This document shows positions 1 through 6,978 of a stretch of DNA of 8,778 bases, piece after piece. The notes beneath the pieces were generated by a model, which did no database searches, was not told where the DNA came from, and saw only the letters and a list, made by a program, of their open reading frames with translations. Position numbers and translations under genes: made by a program. Each line of letters opens with the position of its first letter. Positions within the stretch are counted from its first letter, which is position 1. This DNA comes from an uncultured bacterium (lineage in GTDB: Bacteria > Edwardsbacteria > AC1 > EtOH8), in the NCBI GenBank assembly GCA_937958665.1, contig CALGNM010000101.1:1-8778 (forward strand). The letters are read 5' to 3'.

Positions 1-1352
1 GCATCGGCGAGTTCTCCGAGGTGGTGCTGACCGACGACCAGGTCAAGGAATTCCAAAAATTCCTGATATACAACCACGCCGCCGGAATCGGCGACCCGGC
101 CCCCATCGAATACGTGCGGGGGGCCATGGCCGGGAGGATCAACGTCCACGCCCACGGCAACTCCGGCATCCGGCCGGAGATCACCCTGACCCTGGTGGAG
201 ATGCTGAACAAGGGCGTCACACCCTACGTCTGCCAGAAGGGCTCGGTGGGCGCCTGCGGCGACCTGGCCCCCATGTCCCAGATAGCCCTGCTGCTGCTGG
301 GCGAGGGCCAGGCCTATTATCAAGGGAAGCTATTGCCCGGCAAAGAGGCCATGGATAAGGCCGGCATCAAGATCCCCGGCCTGCAGGCCAGGGACGGGCT
401 GGGGACCATCAACGGAGCCAACGTGCTGACCGCCATGAGTGCCATCTTTCTGTACGATGCCAACCGCTGGCTGAAGCAGGCCGAGATCGCGGCGGCCATG
501 TCGCTGGAGGCCCTCAAGGCCAACATGAAGCCCTATATTGCCAAACTGCACGAGGCCCGGGGCTTCAAGGGGGCGGTGCGCAGCGCGGCCGCCATCCGCA
601 AGATGGTGGCCGGGGGAGACCTGAACGAGGGCCGGGTCAAGTGCAAGGTGCAGGACGCCTATTCCATGCGCTCCACGCCCCAGGTGATCGGTGCGGCCCA
701 CGACGCCCTGGCCTATGCCAGATCGCAGGTCGAAATAGAGCTCAACGGAGTGGGGGACAACCCCATATTCTTTCCGGAGGAGAACCTTCAGCTGTCCGGG
801 GCAAACTTCCAGGGCACCCCGGTGGCGGTGCCGATGGACATGGCCGGCTACTGCATCACCATGGTCAGCGCGCTGTCCGAGCGCCGGATGAACCGGCTCA
901 ACAATCCGGCCCTTAGCGTGGGCCTGCCGGCCTTCCTGACCAAGGGAGCCGGTATGTTCTCCGGGCTGATGCTTTCGCAGTACACCGCCGACACCCAGAT
1001 AGTAGAGCAGAAGATACTGTCCACCCCGGCCTCCATCCAGTCCATCCCGGCGGCCGCCGACCAGGAGGATTTCGTCTCCATGGGCATGAACACCGCCATC
1101 AAGAATTTCCAGATACTGGACAACGCCTACGGCATTTTAGGCATCGAGATGATGGCCGCGGCCCAGGCCCTGGACTTCAGGGATTACAAGTTCGGCGCCG
1201 GCACCACCAGGGCCAAGGAAGTGGTCCGCAAACACGTGGACTTTTTGGAGATCGACCGGCCGTTGTACATGGACCATACCGCCATGAAGGAACTGGTGCG
1301 GTCAGGCGAAGTGCTGGAGGAAGTGGAGAAAACGGTGGGGAGCTTGGAGTGA
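1..1352 (+). CDS. hutH: Histidine ammonia-lyase, 5'-partial
   Basis: Deaminates L-histidine to urocanate and ammonia in the cytoplasm, the first step of histidine use. The reading frame is open from base 3 (I-G-E-F-S-E before the GTG at 21), so the gene enters from outside the window. By comparison with about 500-residue family members, roughly the first 55 codons are missing, including the usual Tyr-Gly-x-Asn-Thr-Gly segment. Visible family signatures are NHAAG, the cofactor loop GSVGACGDLAP (about 234-269), TINGAN, VQDAYSMR with the Gln, Tyr and Arg expected at the active site, SGANF, and DQEDFVSMG with the Glu typical of histidine rather than phenylalanine or tyrosine lyases. The unusual point is Ala-Cys-Gly at 252-260 where Ala-Ser-Gly normally cyclises to MIO. 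The C-terminus is intact. Histidine specificity is inferred from motifs and from the hutU and hutI neighbours; another MIO lyase activity is less likely. Confidence 0.93.
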   Translation, partial: IGEFSEVVLTDDQVKEFQKFLIYNHAAGIGDPAPIEYVRGAMAGRINVHAHGNSGIRPEITLTLVEMLNKGVTPYVCQKGSVGACGDLAPMSQIALLLLGEGQAYYQGKLLPGKEAMDKAGIKIPGLQARDGLGTINGANVLTAMSAIFLYDANRWLKQAEIAAAMSLEALKANMKPYIAKLHEARGFKGAVRSAAAIRKMVAGGDLNEGRVKCKVQDAYSMRSTPQVIGAAHDALAYARSQVEIELNGVGDNPIFFPEENLQLSGANFQGTPVAVPMDMAGYCITMVSALSERRMNRLNNPALSVGLPAFLTKGAGMFSGLMLSQYTADTQIVEQKILSTPASIQSIPAAADQEDFVSMGMNTAIKNFQILDNAYGILGIEMMAAAQALDFRDYKFGAGTTRAKEVVRKHVDFLEIDRPLYMDHTAMKELVRSGEVLEEVEKTVGSLE

Positions 1353-1380
1353 TACCCCAAATTAGTGGGTTTAGGACAAT

Positions 1381-2766
1381 ATGTGGAAATCAACGTCATG
1401 TATGAAAGTTAATGCCTTCACAGCCCTTGAAGTGCATTGCTCTATTGGTGATATCAGGATGCTGTTAGGACAGAGGGATATTGCGGAACAGCAATATAGG
1501 ACAGCAATACAGAAAGCACAGAGCTGGGGCATACCGGATCTGTCAGCCAGGGCCAGGCGCGGATTGGGATGGCTATTGCGCATAATGGGCAAAGTTGATG
1601 AGGCCCAGGAGGAAATGCTGAAAGCAGTCAGCCTATATCAGAAGCTGGGGAACAAAGAAGACGAGGCGGTGGCGGTCTGCAACCTGGGAAGCATATTCGA
1701 AGTGCGGAACGACTATGCCAAGGCTGGGGAATATTACAGCCGGGGCCTGGAGATGGCCCGGAAACATGGCAACTTAAGGACGATGTACTCCGCCCGAAGC
1801 AACCTGGGGAATCTATACCGCAACCGCGGCGATTACGATACCGCCCTGAGGCACTTCAAGGGGGCTCTGTCTCTGGCCCGCCGGATCAAAGACAGGCGGA
1901 TCGCGGGGATAGTCTATAACAACATGGGCATTTTATACCGGGAGAAGGGCGAGTTTCAAAAGGCCATAAGGTGCTATCAAAAAAGGCTGGAAGCCGCCAA
2001 AGAGATCGGCGACAAAATGGGACACTGCATCGTGCTCTGCAATCTGGGTGTGGCCAACCTTGACATTAAAAAGTATGGCATTGCCAAAGCCCAGTTGGAA
2101 GAGTTTTACCGCCTGGCTATGGAACTGAAGGACAAGCAGGCCATTACCTATGCCATTGGGAACCTTGGTCTGGTCTATTACGAACTGGGCGATTATAAAA
2201 AAGCGCTGGATTATTTCACCCGCGACCTAAATCTCAACCGGGAGAGGGGCGACCAGAGGGATGAGGCCATAGCCCTGGGCAACCTGGGCAAACTGCATGT
2301 AAGGACCGGCGACCTGGACCAGGCGGAAAAATGCCTGGACCTGGCGATAGAACTGGGACGGAAGATGGAAGCCCCGCACTATCTTTGCGCAGACCTGAAT
2401 TATAAGGCTGATATCTGCTTGAGGACAGATAGACCCGAACAAGCCATTGTACTCAATGAGGAGGCCCTGAGGATAGCCGCCAAGATATCCAGGCCCGAGA
2501 TCATTTTTGAAGCTACTTTGCTTAAAATCAAGTTGCAGCATTCAACTGAACCCGGCCGCTCGATCAGGTTATTTGAACAGATGCTTAAGGACGTTAAATC
2601 GGACGATGAAAAGGCTGAAATATTGTATACTATGTCGCTGCTGTTCAGTGACCCCAAACGAGGGACGGAGGCCGCCAAACTTTATAACAAACTATACCGA
2701 AGTACTAAGCGCCACATATATAGAATTCGTGCCGATGAATTGTCCCATGTTCTTAAGGATCGATAA
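1381..2766 (+). CDS. TPR-repeat protein, function unknown
   Basis: A 461-residue protein built almost wholly of tetratricopeptide repeats, helical hairpins that usually scaffold protein-protein contacts. The repeat phase is very regular: Asn-Leu-Gly or an equivalent recurs at residues 21, 61, 101, 141, 181, 221, 261, 301 and 341, an exact 40-residue period, with Gly-Asp-Tyr-x-x-Ala about ten residues later in the best units. This is the longer 40-residue TPR type rather than the 34-residue one. There is no signal peptide, membrane segment or catalytic domain. ATG 1381 follows an in-frame TAG at 1372-1374, so it is the first possible start; a weak AGGA lies at 1374-1376 (G-G-A) region just upstream. 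It starts 28 bp after hutH and its TAA abuts the protease ATG. Similar arrays often form the C-terminus of large cyclase, kinase or ATPase regulators, so this could be a detached remnant; that is inference. Confidence 0.85.
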   Translation: MWKSTSCMKVNAFTALEVHCSIGDIRMLLGQRDIAEQQYRTAIQKAQSWGIPDLSARARRGLGWLLRIMGKVDEAQEEMLKAVSLYQKLGNKEDEAVAVCNLGSIFEVRNDYAKAGEYYSRGLEMARKHGNLRTMYSARSNLGNLYRNRGDYDTALRHFKGALSLARRIKDRRIAGIVYNNMGILYREKGEFQKAIRCYQKRLEAAKEIGDKMGHCIVLCNLGVANLDIKKYGIAKAQLEEFYRLAMELKDKQAITYAIGNLGLVYYELGDYKKALDYFTRDLNLNRERGDQRDEAIALGNLGKLHVRTGDLDQAEKCLDLAIELGRKMEAPHYLCADLNYKADICLRTDRPEQAIVLNEEALRIAAKISRPEIIFEATLLKIKLQHSTEPGRSIRLFEQMLKDVKSDDEKAEILYTMSLLFSDPKRGTEAAKLYNKLYRSTKRHIYRIRADELSHVLKDR

Positions 2767-4038
2767 ATGACAGTTTTAATAGCGATATTGATATTCGGTT
2801 ACCTGGTCTCCAGCCTGCTGGCGTGGCTCAATCTCCGGCATCTTCGGACCAATATTGACAGCCCCTTGCCGGAAACGATGGCCACGCAGTTCGACCAGCA
2901 GAAGAAACTGCAGATGGCGGAGTACACCGCCGCCAAAACCAATTTGGGCTATTGGAGCGGATTATTGTCAACAACGGTGATCATTTTCCTCTTTGCCGGA
3001 GGTATAGTCACCAAGCTTGCCCTGTGGGCCGATGCCCTGAATGTCTTCCCGCTGCTGCAGGGCCTGGCGGCGTTGCTGGCCCTGCTGTTGATCGGGTATA
3101 TCGCCGGCACCCCGGCCTCGCTCTATTCCGATTTCAAGCTGGAGAAGAAATACGGCTTCTCCACCATCACCATCAAGACCTGGTTGGGGGATCAGATCAA
3201 GGGTTTGCTGGTATCGGGAATATTGATGAGCCTACTGTTCTCGGGATTCTATTTATTCATCAACTGGCTTGGGAACTGGTGGTGGCTGGCGGCCTGGGGC
3301 CTGGTGGTCTCGTTTTATTTTCTGATGATCTTCCTCTCTCCGGTGGTGCTGATGCCGCTGTTCAACAAGTTCGTACCGCTGGAGGACGAGGAACTCAAGA
3401 ACAAGATACTGGACATGGCCAAGCGGGCTGATTTCCCGCTGGCCGGGGTCTTCCAGATGGACGCCTCCAAACGCAGCACCCACGACAACGCCTTTTTCAC
3501 CGGGATGGGTAAGACCCGACGGATAGTCTTTTACGACACTATGGTCAAGGGCTACCGTCACGAAGAATTGCTCTCGGTGATGGGCCACGAGATCGGCCAC
3601 TGGAAGATGAAGCACATCTTCAAGATGATCCTGGCAGTATCGCTGATGTCCGGCATCCTGCTGTTAGCAGCCTCGCGGATATTGGCGCATCCCTGGGTAT
3701 ACAACGCCATCGGACTGGGCGGATTATACGGACGGATAGGATTCAACGGGGCCCTGATCGGGGTGGCCCTTTATGTGGTGTCGATACTTTTTGAACCGGT
3801 AAGCCTGCTGATATCACCTCTGATGAACCGGATGTCGCGCCGGCACGAATATCAGTCGGACGCCTTTTCCCTGAAGCTGGGGAACCCGGCCGCCGATATG
3901 AAGGGGGCCCTGATCAAACTGAGCCAAAAAAACCTGAGCAATCTCTTTCCTCATCCCTTATATGTGATCTTCCACTATTCCCACCCGCCGCTGCTGGCCA
4001 GACTGAAGGCGATAGATGCGGCAGGCAAAAGGCTGTGA
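2767..4038 (+). CDS. M48 family membrane zinc metalloprotease (Ste24/CAAX-protease type)
   Basis: An integral-membrane zinc endopeptidase of the Ste24 (CAAX prenyl protease 1) branch of family M48, 423 residues, close to family length. An N-terminal multi-helix M48_N region (about 1-200) includes SDFKLEKKYGFSTITIKTWL, a Ste24-type landmark. The catalytic domain follows: DASKRSTHDNAFFTGMG (about 232-248), the zinc motif HEIGH at 274-278 with Glu275 as general base, and Glu361 in HEYQSDAF as the likely third ligand. Hydrophobic segments lie near 1-20, 65-85, 98-115, 145-168, 172-195, 288-304 and 330-350. The ATG immediately follows the TPR gene's TAA, and an AAGGA at about 2755-2759 gives suitable Shine-Dalgarno spacing, which suggests translational coupling. 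Bacterial members are linked to membrane-protein turnover; the substrate here is unknown. The TGA stop lies inside the first palindrome of the downstream transposase element, so the last residues may have been changed by that insertion. Confidence 0.93.
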   Translation: MTVLIAILIFGYLVSSLLAWLNLRHLRTNIDSPLPETMATQFDQQKKLQMAEYTAAKTNLGYWSGLLSTTVIIFLFAGGIVTKLALWADALNVFPLLQGLAALLALLLIGYIAGTPASLYSDFKLEKKYGFSTITIKTWLGDQIKGLLVSGILMSLLFSGFYLFINWLGNWWWLAAWGLVVSFYFLMIFLSPVVLMPLFNKFVPLEDEELKNKILDMAKRADFPLAGVFQMDASKRSTHDNAFFTGMGKTRRIVFYDTMVKGYRHEELLSVMGHEIGHWKMKHIFKMILAVSLMSGILLLAASRILAHPWVYNAIGLGGLYGRIGFNGALIGVALYVVSILFEPVSLLISPLMNRMSRRHEYQSDAFSLKLGNPAADMKGALIKLSQKNLSNLFPHPLYVIFHYSHPPLLARLKAIDAAGKRL

Positions 4039-4130
4039 ACAACCTCGGGGTGACCGCCGATTCCCTTAACCCAGGAATTAATGCCTGGGTTAAGAAGGAC
4101 AGGGAAGAGAATATAGGCCATTCATGGCCT
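4030..4130 (+). repeat. Left palindrome module (short-long-short)
   Basis: Three inverted repeats in series. First, 4030-4045, AGGCTGTGAACAACCT, is a 7-bp stem with one mismatch and loop GA. Second, 4065-4094 is an 11-bp perfect stem (CTTAACCCAGG with CCTGGGTTAAG) with loop AATTAATG. Third, 4115-4130, AGGCCATTCATGGCCT, is a 7-bp perfect stem with loop TC. Spacers are 19 and 20 bp. The module matches the right-hand module in order, palindrome lengths and spacing. The first palindrome contains the protease stop codon (4036-4038). No T-run follows any stem, so these do not look like intrinsic terminators. Confidence 0.85.
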
Positions 4131-4150
4131 TATGAACTCAACAAAAAACT

Positions 4151-4591
4151 ATGTCACACTCATATCACAAAATCTGGATACACCTTATTTGGGGCACCAA
4201 GGAGAGATTCCCCATTTTAACCTCTGATTTACTGCCTCAGGTCATACAACATATCCGTGCTAAGGCAGAGCAGGAAGGTTATCTTCTGGATACTATCAAT
4301 GGAACTGCGGACCATATCCATTGTTTGATAGAGATAGGCTTGACTAATAATGTCTCCACTATTGCCAACTTGCTGAAAGGGGAATCGTCTCATTGGATAA
4401 ATGCCGGTAAACTGACCCAAAGCCATTTTGCCTGGCAGGAAGGATACGGGGCGTTTTCAATAAGCGCCTCACAGCTGGGAAAAGTCAGAAATTATATCCG
4501 GAACCAGGAGGAACACCACCGGCAAAAATCCTACCGGGAAGAGCTGGATGAGTTCCTGAAAGCGTATGACATAGGGGAACAAAGGCCGTGA
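4151..4591 (+). CDS. IS200/RAYT-like Y1 tyrosine transposase
   Basis: A 146-residue HUH-superfamily single-strand DNA transposase (Y1_Tnp) of the IS200/IS605 TnpA type. The metal-binding HUH motif is His55-Ile-His57 in ADHIHCLIE. The catalytic Tyr is Tyr115 in RNYIRNQEEHH, with Gln119 four residues later as in IS608-type TnpA. WQEGYGAFSIS near residue 95-105 is a further family signature, and the length is normal. All expected catalytic residues are present, so the protein may be active. ATG 4151 is the only start, because an in-frame TGA lies at 4133-4135; no convincing Shine-Dalgarno precedes it, which suggests low expression. No tnpB accompanies it. Palindrome modules on both sides favour a REP-associated, possibly domesticated transposase over a plain IS200. 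Its TGA stop lies in the loop of the first right-hand palindrome. It looks less G+C-rich than the hut genes. Confidence 0.9.
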   Translation: MSHSYHKIWIHLIWGTKERFPILTSDLLPQVIQHIRAKAEQEGYLLDTINGTADHIHCLIEIGLTNNVSTIANLLKGESSHWINAGKLTQSHFAWQEGYGAFSISASQLGKVRNYIRNQEEHHRQKSYREELDEFLKAYDIGEQRP

Positions 4592-4685
4592 ACGGCCTGA
4601 GAGTGTATCCTGATGTGCTCTTAATCCAGCCCTTAAGGGCTGGGTTAAGGTGAGAAGATAATGCAGTAGAGGCCATTAATGGCCT
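4583..4685 (+). repeat. Right palindrome module (short-long-short)
   Basis: Three inverted repeats in series. First, 4583-4598, AGGCCGTGAACGGCCT, is a 7-bp perfect stem with loop GA. Second, 4620-4649 has 15-bp arms (CTTAATCCAGCCCTT with AAGGGCTGGGTTAAG) with a single T:G wobble and no loop. Third, 4670-4685, AGGCCATTAATGGCCT, is a perfect palindrome directly preceded by GTAG. Spacers are 21 and 20 bp. The palindromes correspond one to one with those at 4030-4130, while the spacers have diverged. The first stem holds the transposase stop codon (4589-4591). Confidence 0.85.
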
Positions 4686-4711
4686 TGTAAATGATAAAAA
4701 TAATAAGTAAA

Positions 4712-4717
4712 CGGAGA
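4712..4717 (+). promoter_or_regulatory. Ribosome binding site of hutU
   Basis: CGGAGA lies 8 nt before ATG 4726 and supports that start. The preceding 25 bp (about 4686-4711) is very A+T-rich and could hold a promoter separating hutU from the transposase element, but no convincing -35/-10 pair could be assigned. Confidence 0.6.
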
Positions 4718-4725
4718 ATATAACA

Positions 4726-6375
4726 ATGCCCAAGATCATCCATTCCCCCCACGGCACCAAGATCTCCTGCCAGGGCTGGCAGCAGGAAGCCGCCATGCGG
4801 ATGCTGATGAACAACCTGGACCCGGCGGTGGCCGAGCGGCCGGAGGAACTGATCGTTTACGGCGGCAACGGCCGGGCAGCCCGCAACTGGGACTGCTACA
4901 ATGCCATCATCAAATCGCTCAAGAAACTGAAGGACGATGAGACCCTGCTGGTGCAGTCGGGGAAACCGGTGGGCATTTTGCAGACCCATCCTTACTGTCC
5001 GCGGGTCCTTATTGCCAATTCCAACCTGGTGCCGCACTGGGCCAACTGGGATTACTTCCGCCAGCTGGAGGCCCTGGGCCTGATCATGTACGGCCAGATG
5101 ACCGCCGGCAGCTGGATCTACATCGGCACCCAGGGCATCCTGCAGGGGACATACGAAACCTTCGGGGCCCTGGCCCGCAAGCATTACGGCGGATCGCTCA
5201 AGGGCAAGTGGGTTCTGACCGGCGGCATGGGCGGCATGTCAGGGGCCCAGCCCCTGTCGGTGACCATGAACGAGGGCGTGATCCTGGACGTGGAGGTGGA
5301 TCCGGCCCGGATCCAGAAACGCCTGGACACGGGTTACTGCGATGTGATGGTGGACGATCTGGACAAGGCACTCAAGTTGGTGTTCGAGTACGTCAAAAAG
5401 GGAGAGCCGCTGTCCATAGGGCTGGTGGGCAACTGCGCTGAGGTGCATCCGGAGCTGGTCAGAAGGAATATCATCCCCGACGTGCTGACCGACCAGACCT
5501 CGGCCCACGACGAGCTCAATGGCTACGTGCCTCACCGGATGACCCTGGCCCAGGCCAACGAACTGCGCAAGAACGACCCCGAAACGTATAAGCAGAAATC
5601 CTACGAGGCCATGGCCATCCACATGCAGGCCATGCTGGACATGCAGAAAGCCGGGGCCATCGCCTTCGACTACGGCAACAATATCCGGGGCCAGGCCGTC
5701 AAGCACGGCATCAAGAACGCCTTTGACGTGCCGGGCTTTGTGCCGGAGTACATCCGCGACCTGTTCTGCGAGGGCAAGGGCCCGTTCCGCTGGGCGGCCC
5801 TGTCCGGAGACCCCAAGGATATCTATACCACCGATGAGGCGGTCTTAAAGCTGTTCCCCAAAAACGGTCACTTGGCCCGCTGGATCAAGATGGCCCAGAA
5901 GAAGGTCCATTTCCAGGGCCTGCCGGCCCGGATCTGCTGGCTGGGCTACGGCGAGCGGGATAAGATGGGGTTGGTATTCAACGACCTGGTGAAGAAGGGA
6001 AAGATCAAGGCGCCGATCGTAATCGGACGCGATCACCTGGACTGCGGCTCGGTGGCCTCGCCCAACCGCGAGACCGAAGCCATGAAGGACGGCAGTGATG
6101 CCATCGCCGACTGGCCATTGTTGAATGCCATGGTCAACGTGGCCTCCGGGGCCTCATGGGTCAGCCTGCACCACGGCGGCGGGGTGGGAATAGGCTATTC
6201 CATCCATGCCGGGCAGGTGACCGTGGCCGACGGGACCAAGGAGATGGCCAAGCGGATCGAGCGGGTACTGACCAACGACCCGGGGATGGGAATTCTGCGC
6301 CACGTGGACGCGGGGTATGACATTGCCAGGCAGGTGGCCAGGAAGAAGAAGGTCAAAATACCGATGATGAAGTAA
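4726..6375 (+). CDS. hutU: Urocanate hydratase (urocanase)
   Basis: Adds water to urocanate to give 4-imidazolone-5-propionate, using tightly bound NAD+ as an electrophile; it is cytosolic and follows HutH in the pathway. The 549 residues match the family length of about 550-560. Motifs in order: [11 protein letters not shown] (about 45-55), [10 protein letters not shown] (74-83), the nucleotide-binding glycine-rich [13 protein letters not shown] (165-177), [11 protein letters not shown] (324-334), the urocanase signature [10 protein letters not shown] at 396-405 with active-site Cys404, [18 protein letters not shown] (436-453), and [13 protein letters not shown] (480-492). The ATG has a good Shine-Dalgarno 8 nt upstream. 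It is cut off from hutH by the TPR, protease and transposase genes and from hutI by the toxin-antitoxin cassette. A duplicate hutI start begins 15 bp after its stop, the spacing expected if hutI once followed hutU directly. No defect is visible. Confidence 0.97.
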   Translation: MPKIIHSPHGTKISCQGWQQEAAMRMLMNNLDPAVAERPEELIVYGGNGRAARNWDCYNAIIKSLKKLKDDETLLVQSGKPVGILQTHPYCPRVLIANSNLVPHWANWDYFRQLEALGLIMYGQMTAGSWIYIGTQGILQGTYETFGALARKHYGGSLKGKWVLTGGMGGMSGAQPLSVTMNEGVILDVEVDPARIQKRLDTGYCDVMVDDLDKALKLVFEYVKKGEPLSIGLVGNCAEVHPELVRRNIIPDVLTDQTSAHDELNGYVPHRMTLAQANELRKNDPETYKQKSYEAMAIHMQAMLDMQKAGAIAFDYGNNIRGQAVKHGIKNAFDVPGFVPEYIRDLFCEGKGPFRWAALSGDPKDIYTTDEAVLKLFPKNGHLARWIKMAQKKVHFQGLPARICWLGYGERDKMGLVFNDLVKKGKIKAPIVIGRDHLDCGSVASPNRETEAMKDGSDAIADWPLLNAMVNVASGASWVSLHHGGGVGIGYSIHAGQVTVADGTKEMAKRIERVLTNDPGMGILRHVDAGYDIARQVARKKKVKIPMMK

Positions 6376-6390
6376 TATTCAAATGATATT

Positions 6391-6477
6391 ATGAACCTCA
6401 TCATCCAACACATCGGCCAACTGCTGACGCTAGCTCCCTCTCCTAATGCCTTAGGAGAGGGTCGGGGTGAGGTTAAA
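6391..6477 (+). repeat. 87-bp direct repeat, left copy
   Basis: Matches 6979-7065 at 82 of 87 positions, offset 588 bp. The five differences fall in codons 2, 4, 7, 20 and 24; four are silent third-position changes. It contains a near-perfect 26-bp palindrome at 6436-6461, imperfect only near its centre. Together with the right copy it brackets the relBE-type cassette. Confidence 0.95.
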
Positions 6478-6483
6478 ATATAG
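6391..6483 (+). pseudogene. Truncated duplicate of the hutI 5' end (30 codons)
   Basis: An ATG at 6391, 15 bp after hutU, opens a 30-codon frame that repeats the first 29 codons of hutI with one amino-acid change (Asn2 for His2), then reads Ile and stops at TAG 6481-6483. It covers the first hutI beta-strand (LIIQHIGQLLTLA) and the first palindromic insert (PSPNALGEGRGEVK). It cannot encode a working enzyme. It most likely marks the original hutI start position, cut off by the toxin-antitoxin cassette. Its stop codon overlaps the relB Shine-Dalgarno, so if translated it could act as a coupled leader peptide. Confidence 0.8.
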
Positions 6484-6487
6484 GAGG
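6482..6487 (+). promoter_or_regulatory. Strong ribosome binding site of the antitoxin gene
   Basis: A consensus AGGAGG lies 7 nt before ATG 6495. It overlaps the stop codon of the truncated hutI duplicate (TAG at 6481-6483), an arrangement that would allow translational coupling. It is the strongest Shine-Dalgarno seen in the window. Confidence 0.8.
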
Positions 6488-6494
6488 AACAACC

Positions 6495-6713
6495 ATGACC
6501 CGCGTTCAGGCCACTGCGGAAATATTTTACACAGCATTCAAAGCCCTGCCTAAGAAAGAGCAGGAAGTCTTTCTATCCAAGCTTTTTTCCGACAGCAGTA
6601 CCAGAGAAGAAATGATAGATCTGGCTATTTACGCCAGGAGGCGGAACGAACCTTCCCGCCCCTTGCAGTCCTGCATAAAGGAGAGAAAGGCCAAGTATGG
6701 CGGCAAGGTATGA
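6495..6713 (+). CDS. Putative type II antitoxin (RelB-like position)
   Basis: A 72-residue, probably helical and charged protein placed directly before a RelE-family toxin. The call rests on size, a strong Shine-Dalgarno, and a 17-bp overlap with the toxin gene, the usual antitoxin-first order. No clear ribbon-helix-helix or Phd DNA-binding motif is seen. The stretch KALPKKEQEVFLSKLFSD (about 17-34) followed by EEMIDLAIYARRRNEPSRPL resembles antitoxins paired with RelE-type toxins as recalled, but the family is not fixed here. It should bind and neutralise the toxin, and the complex commonly represses its own promoter. No operator palindrome was found immediately upstream; the palindrome at 6436-6461 belongs to the hutI-derived repeat. 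Confidence 0.75.
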   Translation: MTRVQATAEIFYTAFKALPKKEQEVFLSKLFSDSSTREEMIDLAIYARRRNEPSRPLQSCIKERKAKYGGKV

Positions 6714-6957
6714 ACTGCTTGTCAAACGATCGGCGGAAAAAGAACTCAAACAATTAAATGATGCCGATCATGACAGGATAGTTAAACGCCTTCTTGCTTT
6801 GGCTGATAATCCAAGACCGGTGGGTTCCGTGAAACTGGCCGGTCATGAAATCTATCGCTTACGCATTGGCAATTACCGCGCGCTCTATACCGTTGATGAC
6901 CGGGCAAAAATCATAGAAATCATATCTGTAGGGCATAGGAAAGAGATTTACCGGTAA
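6697..6957 (+). CDS. RelE/ParE superfamily toxin
   Basis: An 86-residue type II toxin of the RelE/ParE fold, probably a ribosome-dependent mRNA endonuclease. Characteristic features in order: YELLVKRSAEKELKQL at the N-terminal strand and first helix, IVKRLLALADNPRP (about 29-42), VKLAGHEIYRLRIGNYRALY (45-64) forming the central strands, and the C-terminal GHRKEIYR (79-86). The Arg residues in the central strands and the His-Arg and Tyr near the C-terminus fit the catalytic surface of RelE-type nucleases rather than gyrase-directed ParE, though this split is tentative. The ATG lies inside the antitoxin gene, with AAGGAGAG about 11 nt upstream. The gene ends 21 bp before hutI. The frame is intact and the toxin looks functional. 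Confidence 0.9.
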   Translation: MAARYELLVKRSAEKELKQLNDADHDRIVKRLLALADNPRPVGSVKLAGHEIYRLRIGNYRALYTVDDRAKIIEIISVGHRKEIYR

Positions 6958-6978
6958 CTTTTTAATCATTTTTTATAA

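Larger units (their letters stand above)
4030..4685 (+). mobile_element. IS200/RAYT-like element with flanking palindrome modules
   Basis: A 656-bp unit made of a Y1 tyrosine transposase gene between two related palindrome modules, each short-long-short (4030-4130 and 4583-4685). It sits between the protease gene and hutU. The layout matches REP-associated tyrosine transposase (RAYT) loci, where a single-copy transposase is bordered by paired palindromes, rather than a simple IS200 insertion with one subterminal hairpin per end. The limits are those of the outermost palindromes; true cleavage sites cannot be placed from one copy. No target-site duplication is expected for this transposase type. 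Confidence 0.75.

Noticed and set aside
21-23. GTG at 21 as the true start of hutH
   Set aside because: The frame stays open to the window edge with family-like residues before it, so the gene is cut by the window rather than starting here.
330-701. Long open frames on the minus strand inside hutH, with similar ones inside hutU and hutI
   Set aside because: They lie antisense to strongly conserved enzymes in G+C-rich DNA, where open antisense frames arise from codon bias. The proteins show no recognisable family.
4065-4094. The long palindromes at 4065-4094 and 4620-4649 as intrinsic terminators
   Set aside because: Neither is followed by a run of T, and both occur in matching repeat modules, so a transposase-linked repeat explains them better.
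4035-4220. A 61-codon frame across the left palindrome module and the transposase start
   Set aside because: It is composed of palindrome sequence, overlaps the transposase in another frame and has no family signature.
4685-4725. Sigma-70 type promoter upstream of hutU
   Set aside because: The stretch is A+T-rich, but no -35 and -10 pair with proper spacing stands out.
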